A stretch of DNA of 9,946 bases from Verrucomicrobiales bacterium (lineage in GTDB: Bacteria > Verrucomicrobiota > Verrucomicrobiia > Verrucomicrobiales > Verrucomicrobiaceae), in the NCBI GenBank assembly GCA_003453085.1, contig DMMK01000484.1, positions 1-9,946 on the forward strand, read 5' to 3'. Both the position numbers and the translations under genes were made by a program. The notes beneath the pieces are model-generated. The model saw only the letters and a list, made by a program, of their open reading frames with translations, did no database searches and was not told the DNA's origin. This document shows, one piece after another, positions 1 to 7,390 of the stretch. Each line of letters opens with the position of its first letter. Position 1 is the first letter of the stretch.

Positions 1-2
1 CC

Positions 3-1319
3 GTCAACTCCGGGCGAGGGCGCGAGCATCCGGAAGTGGAGGGGGTGGACAGCCAGATTCTGCTTTCCAAGCAACTCATTCTCGATGCCGTCAAATCTCA
101 TCTTTCGGCGTTGCAGACTCGCATGGACTTCGCAATCAAGCGCCGGGCCTCGCTGCAAAATTCCAACGAAGATGCCAAAAAAGGCATGCTGGATCAGCAG
201 TCGGCCCAGAATGATTACAAGACGGCAGCCGATGAAGTGGCCTACATCGAGAGCCTGCTTTTGCAGCTCAAGTCCACCTACTTTCAGACCAAAGCGGAAC
301 TCGAACTGGTGAAGTCGCCTGCCACCATCTATGCCATCGCCACGCCTGAGGGCAAACCGGCCAAACCGAACGTGGCGCTAAACTTGGCTCTGGGCGGTGT
401 GCTGGGGCTGATGCTGGGGGTGGGCCTAGCCTTCTTCCTTGAGTACATGGACACCTCGGTGAAAAGCCTGGATGATGTGGAGCGGTTCCTTGGCGTGCCA
501 GTGCTGGCGGTGATCCCCAAGGACGTTGCAGTGCTGCACCGCGCCAGTGGTTTTAATCCTGATGCCGAAGCCTATCGCATTCTACGGACTAACATTGAGT
601 TCAATCGGCGGAACCCGGATGCCAACTGCATCACGGTGACCAGTGGCGGGGCAGGGGAGGGCAAGTCCACCACACTGTGCAACCTGGCCTTCGTTTGCGC
701 CCAGGGCGGATACAGCGTCTTGCTGATTGATGCCGATCTCCGCCGTCCGCGGATGCACACGCTCTTTGACGTTAGCAACTCGGTGGGACTCACCAATTTC
801 CTCACCACGAATGTGCAGCTCGAGGAAGTGGTGGTGCGCACCCCGGTGGAAAACTTGTATTTCCTGCCCAGCGGCATGCTGCCTGCAGACAGTGCCGGCG
901 TGCTGAATTCCCAGCGCATGTCTGAACTCATCGCCGATGCGAAGAGCCGCTTTGACCTCGTGCTGATTGACTCACCGCCGATCCTCGGTGTCAGCGATGC
1001 GTCCGTCCTGGCCAATGAGGCTGATCTGACATTGATCGTGGTACAGCACCGGAAACTGCCGCGCCACATGCTGATGCGGGTGAAGCAGACGGTGGAAAAT
1101 GTAGGGGGTACTGTCCTGGGCGTGGTGCTGAACAATGTGGACCTCCGCAGCGATTCCCAATATCAGTACTACACTAGCTACTACACCTATTACTCGCCCG
1201 ACAACATGGCGGCACCGGCAGACAAAAAACCGGAACGGCGTAAAAAACCGACTCCTGCTGGACAGCCATCTCCTGGGGCTGCTGCATCTTCGAACGCTCC
1301 GCGGGGAGACCTTTTCTAA
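3..1319 (+). CDS. Wzc/GumC-type polysaccharide tyrosine autokinase (BY-kinase), 5' end outside window
   Basis: This is the C-terminal part of an inner-membrane polysaccharide co-polymerase with a cytoplasmic bacterial tyrosine kinase, which controls chain length and export of exopolysaccharide. The frame stays open to the left edge, so the GTG at 36 is not a convincing start and the gene is probably cut. Numbering from that GTG: a coiled-coil-like periplasmic stretch (about 10-95), a PxxP-like segment and membrane helix (about 108-136), then the kinase. It has Walker A SGGAGEGKST (203-212), Walker A' VLLIDADLRRP (228-238) and Walker B LVLIDSPP (308-315). The tail holds seven tyrosines within residues 376-386, the usual autophosphorylation cluster, followed by a Pro/Lys-rich low-complexity end. 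The Wza-like gene 18 bases downstream supports a shared operon. The family is certain; the polymer exported is unknown. Confidence 0.93.
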   Translation, partial: VNSGRGREHPEVEGVDSQILLSKQLILDAVKSHLSALQTRMDFAIKRRASLQNSNEDAKKGMLDQQSAQNDYKTAADEVAYIESLLLQLKSTYFQTKAELELVKSPATIYAIATPEGKPAKPNVALNLALGGVLGLMLGVGLAFFLEYMDTSVKSLDDVERFLGVPVLAVIPKDVAVLHRASGFNPDAEAYRILRTNIEFNRRNPDANCITVTSGGAGEGKSTTLCNLAFVCAQGGYSVLLIDADLRRPRMHTLFDVSNSVGLTNFLTTNVQLEEVVVRTPVENLYFLPSGMLPADSAGVLNSQRMSELIADAKSRFDLVLIDSPPILGVSDASVLANEADLTLIVVQHRKLPRHMLMRVKQTVENVGGTVLGVVLNNVDLRSDSQYQYYTSYYTYYSPDNMAAPADKKPERRKKPTPAGQPSPGAAASSNAPRGDLF

Positions 1320-1337
1320 CTCTCAGTCCTTTTGGTT

Positions 1338-1901
1338 ATGAACAAATCATTTTTACTTCTTCTGGCCTGTCTCGGGCTGCTCCGCCAGGCTCCTGCCCAG
1401 AGCGGTGAACTGCCTCTCAAGTCTGGGGATCGCATCACCATTTCCGTTGGGGCCATCCCAGACAACGAAGTGGCGCAGATCAAAGGCGTGTACACCATCA
1501 GCGATGGCGGGACGATCAATCTCCTGCACATCGGTGAAGTGCGGGCGCTCGGCCTGAAGCCTTCCACGCTTCAGCGAACGATTGAGCAGACCTACATCAG
1601 CCGTGAAATCTACACCCGGCCTAACGTCCTGGTATCCATCGACAGTGTGGGCGATGCCACGATGCGACAAGTGATGGTGACGGGAGTCAACAAACCCGGG
1701 GCAGTGCCTTACAAACAGAACATGACATTGTCTCAAGCGATCATGACGGCGGGTGGTCCCACGCCCTTCGGCAGCATGAGAAAGGTGAAGCTCGTCCGTG
1801 CGGGGCGTGCGCCGACGGTTCACAATCTTTCTTCGGGCACGGGCAATCCCAGCGTGGATGTGCAGGTGCAGCCGGATGACCAGATCATCGTGCCGGAGTA
1901 A
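1338..1901 (+). CDS. Wza-type polysaccharide export protein (Poly_export/SLBB)
   Basis: A small secreted protein of the polysaccharide biosynthesis/export family (outer-membrane Wza-like partner of the upstream kinase), 187 aa. The ATG at 1338 gives a clean signal peptide: MNKSF, a Leu-rich core, then APAQ-SGEL at about residue 22. An upstream in-frame TTG at 1332 is less likely. The Poly_export domain (about 25-105) contains LKSGDRITISVG and the region ISDGGTINLLHIGEV. It is followed by one SLBB-like beta-grasp unit (about 108-187), seen in VMVTGVNKPGAVPY, LSQAIMTAGGP and the closing VQPDDQIIVPE. It is much shorter than E. coli Wza (about 380 aa) and lacks the extra ring domains and C-terminal helix, as is common for short export proteins outside Proteobacteria. 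No lipobox cysteine is evident. No clear ribosome binding site is seen. Confidence 0.9.
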   Translation: MNKSFLLLLACLGLLRQAPAQSGELPLKSGDRITISVGAIPDNEVAQIKGVYTISDGGTINLLHIGEVRALGLKPSTLQRTIEQTYISREIYTRPNVLVSIDSVGDATMRQVMVTGVNKPGAVPYKQNMTLSQAIMTAGGPTPFGSMRKVKLVRAGRAPTVHNLSSGTGNPSVDVQVQPDDQIIVPE

Positions 1902-1906
1902 ACGCT

Positions 1907-2353
1907 GTGGCACGCAAGCAGCCTGATCCCGCCCTCCGCGCCACCTTGGATGAGGTGAAGTCTGTGTATGCAGAACTGGAAAGACGCCCCTTGCAGCGAG
2001 ACTGCCAGATGCGTACTCAGTGCTGTCACTTCCGGCTGACCGGCAAGACGCCGTTCCTTACTCTGGGAGAGGCAATCTACGCGGCCCAGGGTGTGCGTGC
2101 CAGTGGGCGCAAGGTGATGAAACCGCATCCCGAAGGGGCTTGTCCCCTGCTGGGGAAAGAAGGGCGCTGCACCATCTATGCGCACCGTCCTTTCGGCTGT
2201 CGCACACATTTTTGCCAGCCTGCAGGCGGCATGTATCCGCGCAAGCACATTGCCGACCTCATTCATCGGCTGGAGGCTCTGGATGAAAAACTGGGCGGCG
2301 ATGGTTCACGTGAACTCGAGCCTGCGGTGGCGGATGCTCTAGAGGACCACTGA
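1907..2353 (+). CDS. YkgJ-family cysteine-cluster protein
   Basis: A 148-aa cytoplasmic protein of the YkgJ/CxxCxxCC type, a family proposed to bind zinc or iron-sulfur but without a settled biochemical role. The cysteines are C33, C39, C40 (followed by H41), C79, C88, C98 and C103. The family-typical stretches are the CPLL-then-CTIYAHRPFGCR pattern (79-99) and the trailing C103. The start is a GTG five bases after the stop of the export gene, which implies co-transcription with the exopolysaccharide genes. An ATG in this frame occurs only at residue 36, inside the motif, so GTG is preferred. Any link with polysaccharide export is by position only. Confidence 0.8.
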   Translation: MARKQPDPALRATLDEVKSVYAELERRPLQRDCQMRTQCCHFRLTGKTPFLTLGEAIYAAQGVRASGRKVMKPHPEGACPLLGKEGRCTIYAHRPFGCRTHFCQPAGGMYPRKHIADLIHRLEALDEKLGGDGSRELEPAVADALEDH

Positions 2354-2366
2354 TGGCACATTTCAC

Positions 2367-3731
2367 TTGTTCAAAGTGGCTGTGGTCAGACGTTCTTTCT
2401 TCGTGAGGTTCATCATCGCCAGCTTTCTCGTTTCCAGTTCCGCCCTGGCTGCACCTGTTTCATTTTCCAAGCAGATTGCCCTCATTTTGGCAGATCAATG
2501 CCTGGAATGTCACCGCGCTGAAAAGGCCAAAGGTGGCTATCGGCTCGACACCTTCGAGCAACTGCTCAAAACCGGGGATAGTGAAGAGGCTCCTGTGGTT
2601 CCAGGCAAGGCGGAGGCCAGCGAGCTGTATGAACTCCTCGTTGTTCATGATGATGCAGACCGCATGCCCAAAAAGGCCGATGCGCTGCCGGAGAAAGACA
2701 TCGCGCTGATCCGTCAATGGATCAATGAAGGCGCGAAGTATGATGACACCAATGCCCAGGCTTCCCTCACGAGTTTGCTTCCGCAGAAGGTGGCGCAGAC
2801 GCTGGAGAAATATCCGCGTCCCATCCCGGTCACCGCTTTGGCCTTGAATGGCGATGGCAAGGTGCTGGTGACCAGCGGTTACCATGAGGTGCTGAGCTGG
2901 GACCCCGCTACCGGCAAGATACGCGGGCGGCTGGCTGGCATGCCGGAACGAGTACTTGGTCTCAGTTTTGTTCAGGGCGGCCCGTGGCTTGCAGTCGCCG
3001 GAGGCACCCCAGGGCGCAGTGGAGAAGTGTGGCTGGTGAATTATGCCAAACCAGCGGAGCGCAAGCGGCTGGCCCAAATGCGCGACTGTGCGCTGGATGC
3101 GGTGACGTCTCCCGATGGGAAGTATTTGGTCACCGCAGGGGCTGACAACCGGGTGCGCTGCTTTGCCCTGCCCGAAGGCAAGGAAATCTGGAACCTTGAA
3201 GCCCATGCGGACTGGATTCTTGGCTTGGCGATCAGTCCGGACGGACAGCATGTGGCGACCGCCAGCCGCGACCGCACGGCAAAAGTCATGAAGACCGCCA
3301 CGGGAGAAATTGAAGGCACCTTTACCGGCCACAGCGTACCTGTGCTCAGCGTGGCCTTTGCCCCGGATGGCAAGGAAGTGATCTCTGGTGGCCAGGATGG
3401 TGAGGCCCGGCGCTGGACGCTAGATGGCACGGGAAAGAAGGATAGCACACTACGCCCGGCAGGCCGCACGGAAGTGCTGGCCCTGAGTTACCTGAACCAG
3501 GATACACCGATCACTGCCAGCGGTAGCGGGCAGGTCAGCGTGATTGATGCCAAGGCCCGAAAGACCAAAGCCCGGTTGGTCATGCATGGTGACCGGGTGA
3601 ATGCCATGGCCCTCCTCGGGGGCGGTGATGGTCAGGCCGTCATCACAGCCAGTCATGATGGTGAGATCCGCATCACCCAGGTTGTGGATAACAAGGAGTT
3701 ACGTAAATTTGTTGCCAGTCCGGGCTGGTGA
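2367..3731 (+). CDS. Secreted c-type cytochrome (planctomycete type) fused to WD40 repeats
   Basis: Predicted exported protein, 454 aa from the TTG at 2367. A GTG at 2403 (442 aa) begins a neater signal peptide (MRFIIASF then SSSALA-AP) and may be the true start; neither has a visible ribosome binding site. After cleavage comes a PSCyt1-like cytochrome domain with one heme motif CLECH (45-49) and a candidate axial Met in DRMPKK (M100), ending at about 125. From about 145 to 450 it is a WD40 beta-propeller. Its repeats show ISPDG or APDG turns and GH or DH starts, for example SPDGQHVATASRDRTAKV and APDGKEVISGGQDGEARR. This cytochrome-WD40 architecture is frequent in Planctomycetes and Verrucomicrobia, usually of unknown function. 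It runs the same way as the exopolysaccharide genes but has its own small leader, and it ends one base from the end of the convergent rtcR. Confidence 0.87.
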   Translation: MFKVAVVRRSFFVRFIIASFLVSSSALAAPVSFSKQIALILADQCLECHRAEKAKGGYRLDTFEQLLKTGDSEEAPVVPGKAEASELYELLVVHDDADRMPKKADALPEKDIALIRQWINEGAKYDDTNAQASLTSLLPQKVAQTLEKYPRPIPVTALALNGDGKVLVTSGYHEVLSWDPATGKIRGRLAGMPERVLGLSFVQGGPWLAVAGGTPGRSGEVWLVNYAKPAERKRLAQMRDCALDAVTSPDGKYLVTAGADNRVRCFALPEGKEIWNLEAHADWILGLAISPDGQHVATASRDRTAKVMKTATGEIEGTFTGHSVPVLSVAFAPDGKEVISGGQDGEARRWTLDGTGKKDSTLRPAGRTEVLALSYLNQDTPITASGSGQVSVIDAKARKTKARLVMHGDRVNAMALLGGGDGQAVITASHDGEIRITQVVDNKELRKFVASPGW

Positions 3732-3732
3732 A

Positions 3733-5316
3733 TTATTTCACGCGCTCCCAGGTCAGGCCAAAGCGGGCGAGGTATTTCTTGAGGCGGTCTGCATCATTGG
3801 CCTTGGCTTTGCTCTCGCGAGAGATGGAAAAGAGTTTCCGGCCGGCATCGGAGAGGGTTTTGCTCTCGCGGCAGATGCCGAGCACATAGTCCAGTTGCAC
3901 GAGGTCAAAGGGGTCGATCTGCGACCGTTCGTCATTGCCGAGGACGGAGTCCTGTCGCTGAGGTTCACCTTCCATCCACCCGCCCAGCAGACGAGCTTTC
4001 TCTTGCTCCACACAGGCCACCGTGATGCGGCCTTTGGGGGCTAGGGTGGCCATGCGCGTGACGGCGGCGTTGAGGTCGCGGAAGTTGGCGTTCCATTTGG
4101 CCTCGGGGCTGCGGGCGAATTTGAGAAAGGCTTCGCGGGCTTCTTTGTTGAAGCGCACCTGCCTGCGGTGAGATTTGGCAAAACGCTCCAGCTCAAAGTC
4201 CAGGTTGGCGCTGATGTCCTCACGCCGCTCGGCGAGGCTGGGCAGGGTGAAGGTCCAGAGATTGATACGGGCGAGAAGATCGTCACGGAATTTTCCCGCC
4301 TTCACCTCAGCACGCAGATCGCGATTAGTGCCGGCGATGAGTTGGAAATCGCTGGAGACGGCCTTGTCAGCACCCAGAGGAAGAAAGGTTTTATCCTCCA
4401 GGGCACGCAGCAGCATCGCCTGTTCATCCAGGCCCAATTCGCCGATTTCATCCAGGAAGATTAGGCCTTTGTCCGCCTCTTTGAGCAGGCCTGGACGATC
4501 TGCCTGCGCTCCCGTGAAGGCTCCCCGGCGATGGCCAAAGAGAGTGCTCATGGCCTGGTCTCCACGCAGGGTGGCGCAGTTGACTTCGACAAACCTTCCT
4601 GTTAGGCCAGAGCGGGTGGCGCGCAGATCATAGATGCGTGAGGCCAACAGGGACTTGCCCGCGCCGGTGGGACCCATGATCAGCATGGGAGCCTTGGAAT
4701 TCACGGCCACAAGTTCGATCTGGCCGATGAGCTGGTTAAAGGTCTTGCTCTTGGTTGCAATGCCGCTCTTCAGGAAATCCAGCGTCTTTTCCTGCTCTTG
4801 GGCAAAGCGCGTGGCCAGGCGATCATACTTGGAGAGATCCAGGTCAATGATCTCATAACGCCCAGCGGAAGTGGAATCACGTCCATCCCGCCTAACGGGT
4901 GAAGTTTGTAAAAGACGGGCCGGAATGAAGTTAGCTTCATTGAGCAGGAACCAGCAAATCTGCGCCACGTGCGTTCCTGTGGTGAGATGGATGAGGTAGT
5001 CTTCCTTATCCGTCTTGAACACATAATTGGTTATCAGGTCGTAGAGGCCTTCATAGACCTGCTGAAAGTCCCAGGGATCGGCAAAGGAGACCTCGTTAAC
5101 CTTCACCACTGTCTCTGGCGATACTTGGGCGATGTCGACAATCACCTGCTGGGCCATGTCTAGGAACTTGGGTTCAACCAGCAGTTCCAGGCGGGAGACG
5201 AGAAGATCTTCCTGCTGGCACATGGCCACGGTGGGGCGCCATCTGGACCACCGATCCGCCCCTTGTGCGCGGTCCAGTGAGGTGCCCAGGAAGCCAAAAA
5301 CGACGGTGGATTTCAT
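3733..5316 (-). CDS. rtcR: RtcR, sigma-54-dependent activator of the RNA repair operon
   Basis: Transcriptional activator that senses RNA damage through its N-terminal CARF domain and drives the rtc genes with sigma-54. The ATG at 5316 (527 aa) is chosen because MKSTVVFGFLGT-LDR then RWSRWRPTV-MCQQEDLL matches the start of E. coli RtcR; a TTG 21 bases upstream only adds IPFFFF residues. The CARF-like domain spans about 1-165 and includes the ligand-loop motif LTTGTHVAQ (111-119). The AAA+ domain has Walker A GPTGAGKS (215-222), the sigma-54-contacting GAFTGA (265-270) and Walker B LIFLDEIGE (285-293). The C-terminal part (about 470-527) is the RtcR-type DNA-binding region rich in SRESK. It is transcribed away from rsr and shares about 250 bases of control region with it. 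The gene appears intact. Confidence 0.96.
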   Translation of the reverse strand: MKSTVVFGFLGTSLDRAQGADRWSRWRPTVAMCQQEDLLVSRLELLVEPKFLDMAQQVIVDIAQVSPETVVKVNEVSFADPWDFQQVYEGLYDLITNYVFKTDKEDYLIHLTTGTHVAQICWFLLNEANFIPARLLQTSPVRRDGRDSTSAGRYEIIDLDLSKYDRLATRFAQEQEKTLDFLKSGIATKSKTFNQLIGQIELVAVNSKAPMLIMGPTGAGKSLLASRIYDLRATRSGLTGRFVEVNCATLRGDQAMSTLFGHRRGAFTGAQADRPGLLKEADKGLIFLDEIGELGLDEQAMLLRALEDKTFLPLGADKAVSSDFQLIAGTNRDLRAEVKAGKFRDDLLARINLWTFTLPSLAERREDISANLDFELERFAKSHRRQVRFNKEAREAFLKFARSPEAKWNANFRDLNAAVTRMATLAPKGRITVACVEQEKARLLGGWMEGEPQRQDSVLGNDERSQIDPFDLVQLDYVLGICRESKTLSDAGRKLFSISRESKAKANDADRLKKYLARFGLTWERVK

Positions 5317-5362
5317 AAAAAAGAAGAACGGGATCAAATTCGCCCATGAAGATTAATATTCA

Positions 5363-5389
5363 TTTATCCAGAAAGATAAAATATTATCT
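5363..5389. promoter_or_regulatory. GATAA inverted repeats, candidate RtcR upstream activating site
   Basis: Three alternating half-sites lie side by side: TTTATC (5363-5368), GATAAA (5375-5380) and TTATCT (5384-5389). They form two overlapping perfect 6-bp inverted repeats, TTTATC-N6-GATAAA and AGATAA-N4-TTATCT. The cluster sits about 120 bases upstream of the -24 element, the usual range for sigma-54 enhancers, and about 50 bases upstream of the rtcR start, so it could also serve autoregulation. The surrounding DNA is AT-rich, so chance cannot be excluded. That it binds RtcR is inference. Confidence 0.4.
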
Positions 5390-5445
5390 CAATAAATACA
5401 TAATTTAATAATTAGTGCTGTGACGTTTGGGGGTTCTGAAGTCGG

Positions 5446-5463
5446 AGGAAATTTTCTTTTCCT
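5446..5463. repeat. Inverted repeat AGGAAA-N6-TTTCCT
   Basis: A perfect 6-bp inverted repeat (5446-5451 with 5458-5463) about 50 bases upstream of the -24 element. It could be a second protein-binding site in the rtcR-rsr control region or a chance feature of purine/pyrimidine-rich DNA. The rest of 5338-5510 is AT-rich with no coding signal. Confidence 0.25.
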
Positions 5464-5490
5464 TATTCTATAAGGTTTCCAGCGTCATTG

Positions 5491-5504
5491 GGCGCCTTCG
5501 CGCC
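5491..5504. repeat. Small GC hairpin just upstream of the sigma-54 promoter
   Basis: GGCGC-CTTC-GCGCC is a perfect 5-bp stem with a 4-base loop ending six bases before the -24 box. There is no T tract, so it does not look like a standard terminator. It may be a cruciform or binding site, or may simply be chance. Confidence 0.3.
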
Positions 5505-5509
5505 AAAAC

Positions 5510-5526
5510 TTGGCACGGTCCTGGCA
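5510..5526 (+). promoter_or_regulatory. Sigma-54 (-24/-12) promoter for rsr-Y RNA-rtcB
   Basis: TTGGCACGGTCCTGGCA matches the sigma-54 consensus YTGGCACGRNNNTTGCW at all positions but one (TGGCA in place of TTGCA). The invariant GG (5512-5513) and GC (5524-5525) are exactly 10 bases apart. The predicted transcript would start near 5537, so the 5' leader to the rsr ATG is about 30 bases. The site points to the gene cluster whose expected activator, the sigma-54-dependent RtcR, is encoded divergently next door. Confidence 0.9.
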
Positions 5527-5553
5527 ATACTCTCTGGTACAACGAAACAACCT

Positions 5554-5557
5554 GAGG
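5554..5557 (+). promoter_or_regulatory. Ribosome binding site of rsr
   Basis: GAGG with eight bases before the ATG at 5566. It decides the rsr start: the longer frame from TTG 5488 would begin upstream of the sigma-54 promoter and could not be translated from that transcript. Confidence 0.7.
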
Positions 5558-5565
5558 ACAACATC

Positions 5566-7134
5566 ATGGCCAGCAAATCACTCTTCCAATCCATCGCCGG
5601 AGCCCTTGCCCCCAAGGCTGATGCCATCAATGAATCCGGTGGGCAGGCCTACCAGATGAGCCCCCGTCACGCCTTGGCCCAGTATGCGGCCACGGGATGC
5701 CTGAATCACACGTACTACGCCACTGCTGAGGACCAGCTTCAAAAGATCCTGGTTCTTTGTGAAAAGGTGCCGACGGACTTCATCGCCCGGACCGCAGTCC
5801 ACTGCCGTGAAAAAGGTTTCATGAAGGACGTGCCTGCTCTGCTGTGTGCGGTCTTGGCCGCCCGTGACGCCGAACGTCTGGAGCTGATCTTTGGCCGCGT
5901 GATCAACGATGCGAAGATGCTGCGCAACTTTGTCCAGATCCTGCGTTCTGGGGTGACCGGCCGCAAGTCCTTGGGATCGCTGCCGAAACGCTTGGTTCGT
6001 AAATGGTTTGAAAACCGTTCGGATGAAGCCGTGTTCCGCGCCGATGTTGGGCAATCACCTTCCGTGGCTGACATCATCAAGATGGTGCATCCGCATCCTG
6101 GATCGCCGTCCCGTGAGGCTTTGTATGGGCATCTCATTGGTCGCGCTCATCAGGCGGAAGCTCTGCCACCTCTGGTACGTGAATTTGAAGCCTGGAAGCT
6201 GGATCCGCAGGGAGAGCCTCCAGATGTGCCCTTCCAGATGCTGACATCGCTGCCGCTGACCACGGAGCAATGGCTGGCCATCGCCCGCCGTGCCACGTGG
6301 CAGACCACCCGGATGAATCTGAACACCTTTGCCCGTCATGGTGTGTTCACTCATCCCGACGTGACAGGCCTCATCGCCAGCCGTCTTCGCAGCGAGGATC
6401 AGGTGCGTCGTGCCCGTATCTTCCCTTACCAGCTCATGGCTGCCTTCATGAATGTGGGTGCCGATGTGCCGCATGCAGTGAAGGAAGCGCTGCAGGACGC
6501 CATGGAAATCGCGGTTTCCAATGTGCCTGTGGTGAGCGGAAAAGTGGTCGTGGCCCCTGACGTTTCTGGATCCATGCACTCTTCGGTGACTGGTCTGCGC
6601 AAAGGTGCCACGAGCAAGATTCGCTGCATTGATGTGGCTGCCTTGGTGGCTGCCGCCTTCCTCCGCCAGAACCGTGATGCCGAGGTGCTTCCCTTTGAAA
6701 ACAAGGTGGTGCCGGTGTCCTTGAATCCCCGCGATTCAGTGATGACGAATGCCCAAAAGCTGGCCTCGCTGCCCGCTGGCGGGACCAATTGCAGCACCGT
6801 GCTCATGGATCTCAATGCCCGCAAGGCGAAAGCCGATCTGGTCATCTATGTCTCCGATAACGAGTCCTGGATGGATACGCCAGCTCATGGCCGGTTTGGT
6901 GGATCGCCTACACGCACGATGAGCGAGTGGAATGTGTTCAAGCAACGCAATCCTCAGGCCCGTCTTGTGTGTCTGGATATCCAGCCCTACGCGACGACGC
7001 AGGCGCAAGAGCGTGAAGACATCCTGAACATCGGAGGTTTCTCCGACCAAGTGTTTCAAGTCATCGCCTCCTTTGCCCGTGGTCAGCTTGGCCCGGATCA
7101 CTGGGTGGGCGAGATCGAAAACACAGCCCTTTGA
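5566..7134 (+). CDS. rsr: Rsr, bacterial Ro60 orthologue (TROVE domain RNA-binding protein)
   Basis: A ring-shaped RNA-binding protein that holds Y RNAs and, with exonucleases such as PNPase, takes part in structured-RNA decay and RNA quality control. It is 522 aa, close to Deinococcus Rsr (about 530). The TROVE HEAT-repeat region covers about 20-320, including GRKSLGSLPKRLVRKWF (133-149). The vWA-like domain (about 325-510) has an intact MIDAS set: DVSGS (332-336), T407 in AGGTN and D431 in YVSDNES. The ATG at 5566 is chosen for the GAGG site before it and because the sigma-54 promoter lies just upstream. It is followed seven bases later by the first Y-RNA-like helix, with no terminator between, so gene and RNAs may share a transcript. 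The gene appears complete. Confidence 0.96.
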   Translation: MASKSLFQSIAGALAPKADAINESGGQAYQMSPRHALAQYAATGCLNHTYYATAEDQLQKILVLCEKVPTDFIARTAVHCREKGFMKDVPALLCAVLAARDAERLELIFGRVINDAKMLRNFVQILRSGVTGRKSLGSLPKRLVRKWFENRSDEAVFRADVGQSPSVADIIKMVHPHPGSPSREALYGHLIGRAHQAEALPPLVREFEAWKLDPQGEPPDVPFQMLTSLPLTTEQWLAIARRATWQTTRMNLNTFARHGVFTHPDVTGLIASRLRSEDQVRRARIFPYQLMAAFMNVGADVPHAVKEALQDAMEIAVSNVPVVSGKVVVAPDVSGSMHSSVTGLRKGATSKIRCIDVAALVAAAFLRQNRDAEVLPFENKVVPVSLNPRDSVMTNAQKLASLPAGGTNCSTVLMDLNARKAKADLVIYVSDNESWMDTPAHGRFGGSPTRTMSEWNVFKQRNPQARLVCLDIQPYATTQAQEREDILNIGGFSDQVFQVIASFARGQLGPDHWVGEIENTAL

Positions 7135-7141
7135 AGACCCT

Positions 7142-7215
7142 GGAGGCTGGTGAATGCCTGAGATGACTACATTTTTATGAAAAGAAACGTCGCTCAACTC
7201 TTGTCACCAGTCTCC
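7142..7215 (+). ncRNA. Y-RNA-like unit 1 (minimal, no tRNA-like module)
   Basis: A 12-bp end helix (7142-7153 with 7204-7215, one G-U) encloses the Ro-motif strand GGUGAAUG (7149-7156) and the opposing UUGUCACC (7201-7208). The C-to-U change relative to the other units is matched by G-to-A on the other strand. A second helix is TGAG (7159-7162)/CTCA (7193-7196), then GAC (7165-7167)/GTC (7189-7191), with a 2x1 internal loop. The interior is a short CAT-TTTT-ATG hairpin (7170-7179) instead of the T and D arms. The outer helix could extend with GAAGA (7133-7137)/TCTTC (7216-7220), which would overlap the rsr stop codon. It may be processed from the rsr transcript. Confidence 0.75.
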
Positions 7216-7239
7216 TCTTCAATCCCTTTCTAACAAATT

Positions 7240-7365
7240 TTGGCGAATGCCCTGAGGAACTACATTAACCTAGTGGACGCAGGTTCGAATCCTGCCTGGC
7301 CTTTCACGGTGGTCAGTAGCTCAGTCCGGTAGAGCACTAACGTTTCTCAACTCCCTTGTCGCCAA
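7240..7365 (+). ncRNA. Y-RNA-like unit 2 with full permuted tRNA-like module
   Basis: End helix TTGGCGA (7240-7246)/TCGCCAA (7359-7365) carries GGCGAAUG, which fits the bacterial Y RNA motif GNCGAAN0-1G. The second helix is a continuous 8 bp, TGAGGAAC (7253-7260)/GTTTCTCA (7342-7349). Inside is a tRNA mimic in permuted order: T arm GCAGG-TTCGAAT-CCTGC (7279-7295), acceptor-like stem CTGGCC/GGTCAG (7296-7301, 7311-7316) closed by a loop, then D arm GCTC-AGTCCGGTA-GAGC (7319-7335). This matches the published picture of YrlA-type Y RNAs, in which the anticodon side is replaced by the Ro-binding stem and the acceptor is capped. Confidence 0.88.
7314..7336 (+). repeat. 23-base direct repeat, copy 1 (D-arm of Y unit 2)
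   Basis: The 23 bases from the end of the acceptor stem through the D arm are identical to 7582-7604 in unit 4, while flanking bases differ. Identity confined to the tRNA-like element suggests selection on the mimic or recent duplication of units. Confidence 0.9.
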
Positions 7366-7390
7366 TCCTCTTTTAACCTTTAAGCCAACT

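Noticed and set aside
2460..3332. 290-aa minus-strand open frame
   Set aside because: It lies opposite the cytochrome/WD40 gene, whose + strand domains are clear, and shows no recognisable domain.
5491..5504. Rho-independent terminator
   Set aside because: The stem is only 5 bp and followed by CAAAACTT with no T run on either strand.
5488..5565. Upstream TTG start adding 26 residues to Rsr
   Set aside because: It would start upstream of the predicted sigma-54 transcription start, and the extra residues cover the promoter itself. ATG 5566 has a good GAGG site.
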